This document shows, piece by piece, positions 1 to 8,145 of a stretch of 18,244 nucleotides of DNA; the stretch's first letter is position 1; the number at the start of each line of letters is the position of its first letter. The translations under genes and the position numbers were made by a program. The DNA comes from Acidimicrobiia bacterium (lineage in GTDB: Bacteria > Actinomycetota > Acidimicrobiia > Acidimicrobiales > Hopanoidiivorantaceae): contig JAHRAM010000140.1 of the NCBI GenBank assembly GCA_020027305.1, positions 1-18,244 of the forward strand. Direction: 5' to 3'. The notes beneath the pieces are model-generated. The model searched no databases and was not told where the DNA came from. It was given only the letters and a program-made list of their open reading frames with translations.

Positions 1-1916
1 GGCTGGTTAGATAAAATCTCTTCATTACAAAGGTCTTCAATGGCTGCAATTTCTTCTTGGGTAAGTGCTTGAAAGTGACTAAAGTCAAATCGAAGGCGGG
101 TTGGCTCAACTAAAGAACCTTGTGGGCTGATGTGGTCTCCTAAAATCTGCTTTAATGCCCAATGAATAATGTGTGTGGCGGTATGATGTTTTCTAGTTGA
201 ATCTCTTCTTCCGCCATCTATTTCTGCTAGCACTTCATCGCCAACCTCAAACGCCGGTGAGTCATCGGTTTTGTGGAAAACAACTTCTGGCGCTCCATAT
301 TGTGTGTCGATAACATCTATTGATTTTTTAGGATTGTCATCGTTTTTTGAATTGAGTTTAGATAGCCTGCCGATGTCTCCTACTTGGCCGCCCGCTTCAG
401 CATAAAAGCTGGTTTTGTCAAGCACCACTCCATCGCTTAGAACAGCTAACACTTTTCCTTCCACGTTATAATTCGCATTTCCCAAAAACTCTGTCTTTGG
501 CAACCCAGTTAGCTCTTTCAAATATTCAACCTGAACACCAACACCCTTGCCCTCTTTAGATTTTGAGGAATGATCTTGCCTAGCTCGCTCTCGTTGAGCC
601 TCCATCTCTTTTTCAAAGCCTTGTCTGTCTAACTCAAAACCTTCATCTTTGGCAATCTCTTCTGTCAAGTCGTAAGGAAAACCATAAGTATCGTGTAAGG
701 TGAAAATCGCCTTGCCACTTAAAACTTTGGATTTTGAGCTTTGACTGGCAATTTGTGCTATTTCTTTTTCTAGCAGCTCTTGCCCTGCTGATAAAGTTTT
801 CAAAAAACGAGATTCCTCATTTTCTAAGATGCTTAAAATCTTATCGGCATTTTCAGCCAGCTTTGGGTGGTCGTCTTTTGCTAGCTCAATTGCTTTTTTA
901 GCAAGCGGCAACACTGCATTTTTGTGGGTGGAATATATTTCAAGAAGCTGGGCATGTCGAATAGCACGTCTAACAAGCCTACGAAGCACATATCCTCTAT
1001 CTTCATTTGAAGGAACAATGCCATCCAAGATTAAAAATGCTGCTGCCCGACTATGTTCAACCAATATGCGTTGTGAAATTTCAGTGCTTGCTTCTTTGTT
1101 TTTTGCACTGGCAACCATTGACTTAACTTCTTCAATGAGAATAGCGAGGTCTCCCACATCAAAAACTGAATCAGCCCCTGCCATAAGTGCAAGTAAACGT
1201 TCTAATCCTGCCCCTGTATCAATGCTTGGGTTTGGAAGTTCAACTTGGCTGCCATCTTCTTTTTGCTCAAACTGCATGAACACCAAATTCCAAAACTCCA
1301 CAAAACGGTCGTGCCCGCCGATTGCGGGGCCACCGCCCTTTCCATATTCTTCACCCCTATCAAGATAAAGTTCTGAACACGGGCCACAAGGCCCAGTGTC
1401 TGCCATCTTCCAATAGTTTGGCTCATCTAGTTTTTGAATTTGTTCTGGCACAACGTCAGTTTTTTCAAGCCAGAGTTTCTCTGCTTCATCATCACTTATG
1501 TGAACGGTGACCCAAATATCTTCTCGTAAAAAACCAAGCACCTTTGTTGAAAATTCCCAAGCCCAAATAATGGCATCTTCTTTGAAATAATCACCAAAGC
1601 TAAAGTTGCCCAGCATCTCAAAAAATGACAAATGGCGACTAGTTCGCCCAATCTCTTCTAAATCATTGTGCTTGCCCCCCGCACGGAGACACTTCTGCAC
1701 GCTAACTGCACGTTTATACTGTGGGGTTTCAAGCCCTAAAAAATACTGCTTAAATGGCACCATCCCTGCCACAGTAAACATAATCGTTGGATCTGGAGGA
1801 ACTAAGCCAGCAGAGGCTACTTCTTTATGTTCACGTTCAGCAAAAAAGTCAGTAAATGCCTTTCTCAGTTCGCTGGCGCTGGTCGGTTTAGCTTTAGCGG
1901 TAACCGTTTTGCCCAT
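1..1916 (-). CDS. alaS: Alanyl-tRNA synthetase, C-terminus cut by window edge
   Basis: Charges tRNA-Ala with alanine and hydrolyses mischarged Ser/Gly-tRNA-Ala in the cytoplasm. The frame is open from ATG at 1916-1914 to the left edge, giving about 638 residues of a protein usually near 880. The N-terminus carries a typical class II AlaRS core (MVPFKQYF, SVQKCLRAGGKHNDLEEIG, RHLSFFEMLGNFSFGDYF). Further on come GGQVGD and the editing-domain zinc motif HTATH, followed by RLRFDFSHFQALT. The rest of the editing domain and the C-Ala/DHHA1 region lie off the window. The ATG has GAGG six bases upstream and lies inside the end of the preceding DUF6167-like gene (23-nt overlap), suggesting translational coupling. 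A polar, Lys/Asp/Asn-rich stretch precedes the HTATH region (DNA about 300-360). Identification is secure. Confidence 0.97.
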   Translation of the reverse strand, partial: MGKTVTAKAKPTSASELRKAFTDFFAEREHKEVASAGLVPPDPTIMFTVAGMVPFKQYFLGLETPQYKRAVSVQKCLRAGGKHNDLEEIGRTSRHLSFFEMLGNFSFGDYFKEDAIIWAWEFSTKVLGFLREDIWVTVHISDDEAEKLWLEKTDVVPEQIQKLDEPNYWKMADTGPCGPCSELYLDRGEEYGKGGGPAIGGHDRFVEFWNLVFMQFEQKEDGSQVELPNPSIDTGAGLERLLALMAGADSVFDVGDLAILIEEVKSMVASAKNKEASTEISQRILVEHSRAAAFLILDGIVPSNEDRGYVLRRLVRRAIRHAQLLEIYSTHKNAVLPLAKKAIELAKDDHPKLAENADKILSILENEESRFLKTLSAGQELLEKEIAQIASQSSKSKVLSGKAIFTLHDTYGFPYDLTEEIAKDEGFELDRQGFEKEMEAQRERARQDHSSKSKEGKGVGVQVEYLKELTGLPKTEFLGNANYNVEGKVLAVLSDGVVLDKTSFYAEAGGQVGDIGRLSKLNSKNDDNPKKSIDVIDTQYGAPEVVFHKTDDSPAFEVGDEVLAEIDGGRRDSTRKHHTATHIIHWALKQILGDHISPQGSLVEPTRLRFDFSHFQALTQEEIAAIEDLCNEEILSNQ

Positions 1917-2115
1917 CGTAAGCCTCAGACATATCTGATGTAGACTTCCTGCCTTCAGCAATTGCCTCTCTAACCTCTTTTGTAAGGTTTTTGATTCGAT
2001 TGCTGACTTGGTGCTGGAAAGATGTTTTTTGCTTAATCTGTTTTCTAAGTCGCTGCATTACCCATGCCCCAACTATCATCCCTGCCAAAAAACAGAAAAG
2101 TCTTCCGCCTAACAT
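1894..2115 (-). CDS. DUF6167-like small membrane protein
   Basis: A 73-residue protein with one N-terminal hydrophobic segment (about residues 5-20, FCFLAGMIVGAWV) followed by a basic, then amphipathic helical tail. The pattern 'F..aG..vG.W...r..r', then a tail ending in a REAI/REGM-like motif, resembles DUF6167 proteins, which sit next to alaS in many actinobacteria. Those are usually somewhat longer (about 100-120 residues). It is probably an inner-membrane protein with its tail in the cytoplasm; the function is unknown. The ATG has AAGG five bases upstream. Its 3' end overlaps the alaS start by 23 nt in another frame. The family call rests on pattern and position rather than alignment. Confidence 0.72.
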   Translation of the reverse strand: MLGGRLFCFLAGMIVGAWVMQRLRKQIKQKTSFQHQVSNRIKNLTKEVREAIAEGRKSTSDMSEAYDGQNGYR

Positions 2116-2180
2116 AATAACCTTATTTTAGTTTCAAAAAAATGCTTTGTCATTTGTTTTTTGTATTATTTTGCTTTTAT

Positions 2181-3986
2181 CTATTTTTCTTCGGGAGGAA
2201 CTTGTACCCCAAGCTCTTTAAGATGGATGTCTGAAATTCTATTTGGGGCTCCTGTCATTGGGTCTTGTCCTGTTTGGGTTTTTGGAAATGCGATTACTTC
2301 CCTTATGTTTTCTTCACCCGAAAGTAACGCTGTAAAGCGATCGATTCCTAAAGCAAACCCCCCGTGAGGAGGAGCTCCAAATTTATACGCATCCAAAAAA
2401 TAGCCAAACCGCTTTTTGGTTTCTTCCTCGCTCAAGCCAAGAGCAGCAAACACCCGCTCTTGAATATCTGGTTTGTGAATTCTAATGCTCCCTGAGCCAA
2501 GCTCCCACCCGTTCAAAACTAAATCATAGGCAAGGGAGCGAGCTTTTAGCATTCCCTCCCCTCCACCTGTAACCAGTAAATCAATATCATCTTCATGGGG
2601 CATAGTAAAAAGGTGATGCGCGCAAATAGGTGTTCCAGTTTCATCCAAGCCTTCAAATAGCGGGAAATCCGTAACCCATACAAAGTTAAGATCCTCTGCA
2701 CTTTGTATTTCGTTACCGCTTGTTAGTGAAAGTTCTGTTCCAAGTTGAACCCTTATTTGCCCTAGCACCCGATTTGCTACTTGGTGAGTATCTGCTATAA
2801 CCAAAATCAAATCTCCAGAAGAGGCGCTTACACTTTCAACCAATGCCTTCATTTCATCTGCACTTAAAAATTTTGTAAGCGGGCCATCAAGGGATTCGGC
2901 AGCATCAACTTTAGGCCCAACTTTGAACCAGGCCAACCCCTTTGCCCCAAGCTTTTTTGAAAAGTCTGTGAGGTCGTCAATTTGAGCGCGAGAAATTTTA
3001 TCAACGCCGCCTAACACATTTATCGCCTTTAGACACTCAGCCTTAAAAACATTTGCCTGTGTGTTTTCAAATATTTGCGTTATATCTGTTAGCAACATTT
3101 CAAACCGAGTATCTGGTTTGTCGCTACCATAATTTTCCATTGCAGTTTCATAGGTCATTTCACTAAATTCAACTGCTTCACTAATTTCGTCACCAAGCAC
3201 AGCACATAGTGCATTTTTTGTAGCTGCCGTTATTATTTCAATAATATCTTCTTGGTTTACAAAGCTGGCCTCCACATCTAATTGCATAAATTCAAACTGA
3301 CGATCTGCTCGCAAATCTTCATCTCTTAAACATCTGGCGATTTGATAATAACGATCTATTCCCCCCACCATTGCCAATTGTTTAAATATCTGAGGGCTTT
3401 GTGGCAGAGCATAAAAATTTCCGTTGTGCAGTCGAGATGGAACAACAAAATCTCTTGCCCCTTCTGGCGTTGAAACTATTAAAAGCGGGGTTTCAAGCTC
3501 TAGAAAGCCTTGCTCTGACATGCTGGAGCGAAAAGCCTCGTTGATTTTGGCCCTAACCCTTAAATTCTTTTGGATTTTTTCTTTTCTCAAATCAAGATAC
3601 CTATAACGTAAACGTAGATTTTCGTCAACCTCTACTCTTTCATCTAGTGGGATGGGCGGCGGTTCTGCTTTGTTTAGAATCTCAACTTCACATTCAGTTA
3701 GCTCTACATCACCAGTTTTAATATTTGGGTTAACCGTTCCTTCTGGGCGCTCACTCACCGTGCCTGTGATTTTTAAAACAAACTCCCCACCAAGGTTTAA
3801 CTTTTCATCTACTACACATTGGATTATGCCAGTGTGGTCATATAAATCAATAAAAGCTAACTTTTCGCCATGCTCTCTTCTTCTCTTCACCCAACCACAT
3901 ACTGAAACTTGGTTTGAAATATTTTCAGCAGAAAGCTCTCCACAGTAGTGAGTTCTATAGTTAGTTGCTTGGTTTGGATTGTTCAT
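2181..3986 (-). CDS. aspS: Aspartyl-tRNA synthetase, bacterial type, probably non-discriminating
   Basis: Attaches aspartate to tRNA-Asp, and possibly also tRNA-Asn for later amidation by GatCAB. The 601 residues match the bacterial-type enzyme: an N-terminal OB-fold anticodon-binding domain (about 1-110), the class II core with motif 2 (RCLRDEDLRADRQFEF, about 218-233), a GAD insertion domain (about 290-420), and motif 3 with GIDR at 547-550. In the OB fold, His39 (RRREHG) and Gly83 (RPEGTVN) occupy positions where E. coli's discriminating enzyme has Leu and Lys. His and Gly there mark the non-discriminating enzyme of Pseudomonas, and mycobacterial AspRS also carries the His. The ATG is preceded by a strong purine-rich site (GAGGTGAG, about 9 nt upstream). 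It follows hisS by 53 nt on the same strand. Confidence 0.97.
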   Translation of the reverse strand: MNNPNQATNYRTHYCGELSAENISNQVSVCGWVKRRREHGEKLAFIDLYDHTGIIQCVVDEKLNLGGEFVLKITGTVSERPEGTVNPNIKTGDVELTECEVEILNKAEPPPIPLDERVEVDENLRLRYRYLDLRKEKIQKNLRVRAKINEAFRSSMSEQGFLELETPLLIVSTPEGARDFVVPSRLHNGNFYALPQSPQIFKQLAMVGGIDRYYQIARCLRDEDLRADRQFEFMQLDVEASFVNQEDIIEIITAATKNALCAVLGDEISEAVEFSEMTYETAMENYGSDKPDTRFEMLLTDITQIFENTQANVFKAECLKAINVLGGVDKISRAQIDDLTDFSKKLGAKGLAWFKVGPKVDAAESLDGPLTKFLSADEMKALVESVSASSGDLILVIADTHQVANRVLGQIRVQLGTELSLTSGNEIQSAEDLNFVWVTDFPLFEGLDETGTPICAHHLFTMPHEDDIDLLVTGGGEGMLKARSLAYDLVLNGWELGSGSIRIHKPDIQERVFAALGLSEEETKKRFGYFLDAYKFGAPPHGGFALGIDRFTALLSGEENIREVIAFPKTQTGQDPMTGAPNRISDIHLKELGVQVPPEEK

Positions 3987-4039
3987 ATAATTACTCTCAC
4001 CTCTTAATCGGTTTAAATATGTTTTTTCATTCTTTGTTT

Positions 4040-5287
4040 TTAGGCATTAAGCAATTTTAATAGATGAGCTTTTAAGTCTTTTTGTGGAACAAGAGATTGG
4101 TTGGATGCTTTTCTAAGCTCTATCACAGACACTGAATTTTGTTTCATTTCGTCTTCACCTAAAATTAAGGCAACCTTGGCTCCAGATTTGTCTGCTAACT
4201 TCATTTGAGCTTTAAGTGAGCGATTGTCAAATGAAAACTCTGTTGAAATTTCTGCCTGTCTTAACTCGGTTGCCATCTGAATGGCTTCTGTTTGGGCACC
4301 CACATACGCAATAAATACATCTAAGGTGTTTGTTGAAATTTTTTGGGTCTCCTCAAGTGCTAAAAGAGTTCTATCAATGCCAATAGCAAAACCAACGCCT
4401 GCACACTTAGGCCCGCCCAACAATTCTGAAAGTCCATCATATCTTCCTCCGCCGCCTACGGCATCTTGTGAAGAATCTAAATTTGTGGCAATAAATTCAA
4501 AGGCGGTTCTTGTGTAGTAATCAAGCCCTCTTACCAATCTTTTGTTCAAGGTATAAGCAATGTTTAGGCTCTCTAGTTTTTCTTTTACATCATCAAAATG
4601 TTTTTGGTCGTCAGCAGAAAGTTTCATCTCTGGAGCCTCTGAAATAATAGCAGCATCTCCTTCAACTTTTGAGTCAAGCACTCTTAATGGATTGAGCGAC
4701 AATGTTTTTTGTGCCTGCGCAGAAAGCTCGTTGTTTCTAGCTGTTAAATAATCTCTCAGTGTCTCTAGATAATTCGCACGAGACTCGACCCCTCCAAGAG
4801 AATTAAGAACAATCTCTACGCCACACCCAATTTCTTGAAAAAACTTGGCAGCTAGTGAGATGACTTCTGTATCAGCAGCTGGGTCGTTTGTTCCCAAAAC
4901 TTCAACTCCTACTTGATGAAACTGCCTGAACCTTCCAGCTTGAGGCTTTTCATATCTAAAGTGGGCGCCTTCATACCAGCATTTCCAAGGTGTAACTGGG
5001 CGATGTTGAATAAATGCACGCATCACAGAAGCAGTGCTTTCAGGGCGAAGTGCCATCTGGCGATTGTCTTTGTCTTGAAAGTCATACATTTGTTTTTGGA
5101 CTATTTCCGTTGATTCCCCCACCCTTGAAAACACTCCGATATCTTCAAAGAGGGGCAGCACGATTTCTCCATATCCTGCTAAGCGAGCTTGCTTGGCAAA
5201 AATATCTAAAACCTTTCGCCTAACTTCTGACTCGGGTGAAAAAATGTCTTTTACGCCTTTGGGTGATTGAAATTTTGGATTTGCCAA
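4040..5287 (-). CDS. hisS: Histidyl-tRNA synthetase, TTG start
   Basis: Charges tRNA-His with histidine. The protein has 415 residues, normal for bacterial HisRS. It shows PKGVKDIF at the N-terminus (9-16), motif 2 (EGAHFRYEKPQAGRFRQFHQ, 106-125), the first HisA motif (LVRGLDYYTRTAFEF, 251-265), the second (GGGGRYDGL, 278-286), motif 3 (GVGFAIGIDR, 297-306) and a C-terminal anticodon-binding domain (about 323-415). The start must be TTG at 5287-5285: an in-frame TGA lies three codons upstream and no ATG/GTG occurs before the conserved PKG motif. The TTG comes one base after the rel stop codon, so translation is probably coupled to rel. Confidence 0.97.
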   Translation of the reverse strand: MANPKFQSPKGVKDIFSPESEVRRKVLDIFAKQARLAGYGEIVLPLFEDIGVFSRVGESTEIVQKQMYDFQDKDNRQMALRPESTASVMRAFIQHRPVTPWKCWYEGAHFRYEKPQAGRFRQFHQVGVEVLGTNDPAADTEVISLAAKFFQEIGCGVEIVLNSLGGVESRANYLETLRDYLTARNNELSAQAQKTLSLNPLRVLDSKVEGDAAIISEAPEMKLSADDQKHFDDVKEKLESLNIAYTLNKRLVRGLDYYTRTAFEFIATNLDSSQDAVGGGGRYDGLSELLGGPKCAGVGFAIGIDRTLLALEETQKISTNTLDVFIAYVGAQTEAIQMATELRQAEISTEFSFDNRSLKAQMKLADKSGAKVALILGEDEMKQNSVSVIELRKASNQSLVPQKDLKAHLLKLLNA

Positions 5288-5288
5288 G

Positions 5289-7292
5289 TTAGGTCACCAC
5301 CACATCATAAACTGAATCTACTTTTCGGATATTTTTTATTACAGCTTTTGATTGCGCTTCATCATTTATTTCTAGTTCAAACTTTATATTTGCTGCCCCG
5401 CCAGATACCTTATTTGAGCTCATATTTCCTATAAAAACATTTGCTGGCATTACAGATAAAATATCTCTTAGCAACCCAGACCTATCAAGGGCTCGAACCT
5501 CAATATTGACAAACTCAGTTGGGCACTGCCAGCTGTCCCATTCTACGTTGATAAATCGCTCTGGCTCTGTCGTTGATAGAAATGCTACATTTTCACAGTC
5601 GCTGGTATGAACTGATACTCCTTTGCCCTTGGTCACAAAACCCAAAATGTCGTTGGCGCGATTTGGATGGCAACAAGCTGAAAGGCGAACATGAACATCG
5701 CCTTGCCCTTCAACCAAAATTCCAATAGTAGCTGATGTGGAGCTTTCAAAGTCTTGTGTTGTGTCATCAAGCTCACCGTCTATATCTTTGTTAGCGTCTT
5801 CGCTGTTATCGGTTTTGTCGCCAGTTGGAAAATGCCAACGTTTGATTGTATTTCTTGCCTTGGGGGTTATCACAAATTCTAACCATTCCTTGAGAGGCTC
5901 TGAGCTTTCGGCTGTTGAAATCTCTACGGTGTCACCAGAATATAAAGGAGTAGAAAGTTTTACTGAATTTCCATTGACTTTGGCTCCCCTAGTTCTATTT
6001 CCTAAATCGCTATGAAGAGCATAGGCAAAATCAATCGGGGTGGAACCCAAAGGTAATGATATTAAATCTCGCTTTGGCGTAAATACCGATATTTCTTCTT
6101 CTTCTATGTCTGGATAGTTCATTTCAATTGATTCCTTAGCATTAGATGCTTCTTCTACCCAGTCAACCATCCTCTCTAACCATTTGACATCTGAGTGCCC
6201 TGCTTCTTTATATGCCCAGTGTGCCGCTATGCCTTTTTCTGCTCGGTCATCCATTTCTGCTGTGCGAATCTGAATTTCTAATAGCTTTGTAGATGGCCCC
6301 ATTACGGTTGTATGAAGAGATTGATAAAGGTTAAATTTTGGAACAGCAATATGATCCTTAAAGCGCCCTGGCAGGTGCTGCCACATTGAGTGTATTACAC
6401 CCAACGCGCTATAACAATCAGAGACCGACTCAACCACTATTCGAATTCCCATCAAGTCATAAATGTCTCTAAACTCTTTTCCGCTTTCCATCTTTTGATA
6501 AATGCTCCACAGATGTTTTGGGCGAATAAAAACTTTGTTTACTATATCTTCTGTCAAAAGTGCTTCTTCAACTTGAGTTTCTATCTGAGATAAGTAAAGC
6601 TCACGTTCAGGCGAATGGGATTCGACCATTTGATCTATTTCAGCAAACCATTTTGAGTGAAGGGTGGCAAACGCTAAATCTTCTAGCTGTCTAGAAAGCT
6701 CTTGCATCCCCAACCTGCTTGCCATCGGCGCATAAAACTTCAACGTCTCTGATGCTATTACTTTTTGACGTTTTTCTGGAAGAGCGCTCAAGGTGCTCAT
6801 GTTATGCAGGCGATCAGCTAACTTAACAAACAACACCCTCAAATCAAGGTTGGCGGCCTTTAACATTTTTGAAAGAGAAGCCGTATCAGCTTCTTCTTTA
6901 GTTTTGAAATTGATTTTGTCGAGCTTAGTGACGCCATCTACGATTTCAGCAACTTCTTTACCACACTCTTCTATTATGTCTTTTTCTGAAGTGTCGGTGT
7001 CTTCTAACACATCATGAAGCAATGCTGCTGCAATAGTGGCTTCTGTACACTCAAAATCGTTGAGCATTTGAGCCACTGCCAGAGGATGGGTAATATAAGG
7101 CTCTCCCGACATTCGGTATTGATTAGTGTGTGACTTTTCTGCTAAACGATACGCTTGTTCCACCAACTCAGTTGGGCAACCTCTTTTAGCCATTTTTGTG
7201 AGCAGTTGCTCTAGCTGAAAATCTTGACTCTCTTTCCATGGAAGAAGTCTTGGTGGCAGGTTGGCTAAAAAGTTGATTGTTTGCGCAGTCAT
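5289..7292 (-). CDS. rel: Bifunctional (p)ppGpp synthetase/hydrolase Rel, reduced regulatory half
   Basis: Makes and degrades the alarmone (p)ppGpp in response to uncharged tRNA on the ribosome. At 667 residues it is shorter than most long Rel proteins (about 720-790). The HD hydrolase domain is intact: H69, H93-D94 (ALLHDVLEDTD) and LADRLHNM (158-165). The synthetase follows with RFKD at 310-313, FNLYQSLHTTV at 320-330 and IQIRT at 340-344. RXKD is the charge type of bifunctional Rel/SpoT, not of synthetase-only RelA (EXDD). Then come TGS (about 401-460), the start of the next helix (WLEFVITPKARNTIKRW, 470-486), an acidic linker (about 487-520), a zinc-finger domain with C540, C541, H562 and C566, and an ACT domain (about 595-667). 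The roughly 65-70-residue helical domain between TGS and zinc finger is missing. It is the first gene of the minus-strand arm. The ATG has no clear Shine-Dalgarno. Confidence 0.96.
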   Translation of the reverse strand: MTAQTINFLANLPPRLLPWKESQDFQLEQLLTKMAKRGCPTELVEQAYRLAEKSHTNQYRMSGEPYITHPLAVAQMLNDFECTEATIAAALLHDVLEDTDTSEKDIIEECGKEVAEIVDGVTKLDKINFKTKEEADTASLSKMLKAANLDLRVLFVKLADRLHNMSTLSALPEKRQKVIASETLKFYAPMASRLGMQELSRQLEDLAFATLHSKWFAEIDQMVESHSPERELYLSQIETQVEEALLTEDIVNKVFIRPKHLWSIYQKMESGKEFRDIYDLMGIRIVVESVSDCYSALGVIHSMWQHLPGRFKDHIAVPKFNLYQSLHTTVMGPSTKLLEIQIRTAEMDDRAEKGIAAHWAYKEAGHSDVKWLERMVDWVEEASNAKESIEMNYPDIEEEEISVFTPKRDLISLPLGSTPIDFAYALHSDLGNRTRGAKVNGNSVKLSTPLYSGDTVEISTAESSEPLKEWLEFVITPKARNTIKRWHFPTGDKTDNSEDANKDIDGELDDTTQDFESSTSATIGILVEGQGDVHVRLSACCHPNRANDILGFVTKGKGVSVHTSDCENVAFLSTTEPERFINVEWDSWQCPTEFVNIEVRALDRSGLLRDILSVMPANVFIGNMSSNKVSGGAANIKFELEINDEAQSKAVIKNIRKVDSVYDVVVT

Positions 7293-7405
7293 ATCTTTAA
7301 ATTGTTATGGCTGAGCCTTGTGAAATCTGGCATATTTCAAGCAAAATCTTTAAAGCATTCATTTTTTATTTCCCAGCCTTCCTAATAATATACTAGCCTG
7401 CCTAT
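7293..7405. promoter_or_regulatory. Divergent promoter region between rel and npdG
   Basis: This AT-rich 113-bp spacer must hold promoters for both arms. On the plus strand a good -10 (TATACT, 7389-7394) ends 11 bases before the npdG ATG, so transcription would begin at or just before the start codon. No convincing -35 is visible. On the minus strand no strong -10/-35 pair could be picked. The spacer also has a 9-bp direct repeat ATCTTTAAA (7293-7301 and 7346-7354) and a small inverted repeat TGAAAT-7-ATTTCA (7321-7339). Both could be operator half-sites or chance in AT-rich DNA. Confidence 0.55.
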
Positions 7406-8071
7406 ATGGAGATTGGAATACTTGGAGGAACAGGAAATGCTGGGCGTGCCTTAGCAGGGCGCCTTGCCAAAGCGGGCTATAAAACCACTATCGGCTCTCG
7501 CACATTAAAGAAAGCTGAAGCAGCTGTCGAAAAACTTCACACCCTTTGGAAACCAAGAATTGAAAATTTTTCAGTAAGTGCTTGTGAGAACGCACAAGTG
7601 GCAGAAGCAGACATCGTAATTGTTGCTACACCTCCAAAAGCAGCAATAGCTACAACAAAAACTCTGAGCAAACAGCTCTCTAAAAAAATCGTCATCTCAA
7701 TGTGTAATGATTTGGTGCAAAATGAAGGCGGTGGCTTTTCACCAAAAATCGGAAAAGTGTCAATTGCAGAAGCTATTCAAGACAGCGCCCCCAAGGCTTT
7801 ACTAGCATCTGCTTTTCATCATCTGCCAGCTAAGCAGTTAGGCGAATTAGAAACCCCCATTAAAAACGATGTGTTAATTTGTAGCGATTTTGAAGAAGCC
7901 CTTGCCGTAACATCATCTATCGTTCAATCAATTAAAAACCTTCGCCCAATTAATGCTGGGCCGCTTTCAAACTCAGTCTCTTTAGAGGCTTTTACTTCCA
8001 CACTATTAAATATCTCTACTTCCTATCAAATCGGAGCTTCTGTAAAAATAACTGGGCTACAAAATGATTGA
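7406..8071 (+). CDS. npdG: F420H2:NADP oxidoreductase (Fno/NpdG-like)
   Basis: Probably transfers hydride between coenzyme F420 and NADP in the cytoplasm. The 221 residues fit the family length. The N-terminus is a Rossmann motif, GGTGNAG (7-13), followed by GSR (30-32), where Ser/Arg usually contacts the NADPH 2'-phosphate. The middle has AFHHLPA (136-142), matching the archaeal Fno A-x-H-x-x-P-A segment, and near the end LRPINAGPLSNS (179-190), a hallmark of this family. No Shine-Dalgarno precedes the ATG, which fits a leaderless transcript from the -10 at 7389-7394. It is the first gene of the plus-strand arm. The family is clear; that F420 rather than another cofactor is used is inferred from homology. 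Confidence 0.87.
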   Translation: MEIGILGGTGNAGRALAGRLAKAGYKTTIGSRTLKKAEAAVEKLHTLWKPRIENFSVSACENAQVAEADIVIVATPPKAAIATTKTLSKQLSKKIVISMCNDLVQNEGGGFSPKIGKVSIAEAIQDSAPKALLASAFHHLPAKQLGELETPIKNDVLICSDFEEALAVTSSIVQSIKNLRPINAGPLSNSVSLEAFTSTLLNISTSYQIGASVKITGLQND

Positions 8072-8107
8072 GCTAATAATTCCCGCCTCAAAATCATAAC
8101 TTAAAAA

Positions 8108-8145
8108 TTGATTAATGCTTAGAATTAATTAATAATAAATAATAG
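8108..8145 (+). promoter_or_regulatory. Predicted leaderless promoter of mshC
   Basis: A -35-like TTGATT (8108-8113) and a -10-like AATAAT (8131-8136) are separated by exactly 17 bp. The expected transcription start, 7-10 bases past the -10, falls at about 8143-8146, the mshC ATG. No ribosome-binding site is present. The region is AT-rich, so chance matches are possible. Confidence 0.5.

Noticed and set aside
829..1368. Plus-strand 179-codon open frame
   Set aside because: It lies antisense to alaS, whose product has continuous conserved motifs; the plus-strand protein is Ser-rich with no recognisable domain.
7321..7339. TGAAAT-7-ATTTCA as a terminator or riboswitch hairpin
   Set aside because: A six-base AT-rich stem without a following T-run is too weak for a terminator, and no riboswitch core is visible; kept only as a possible operator.
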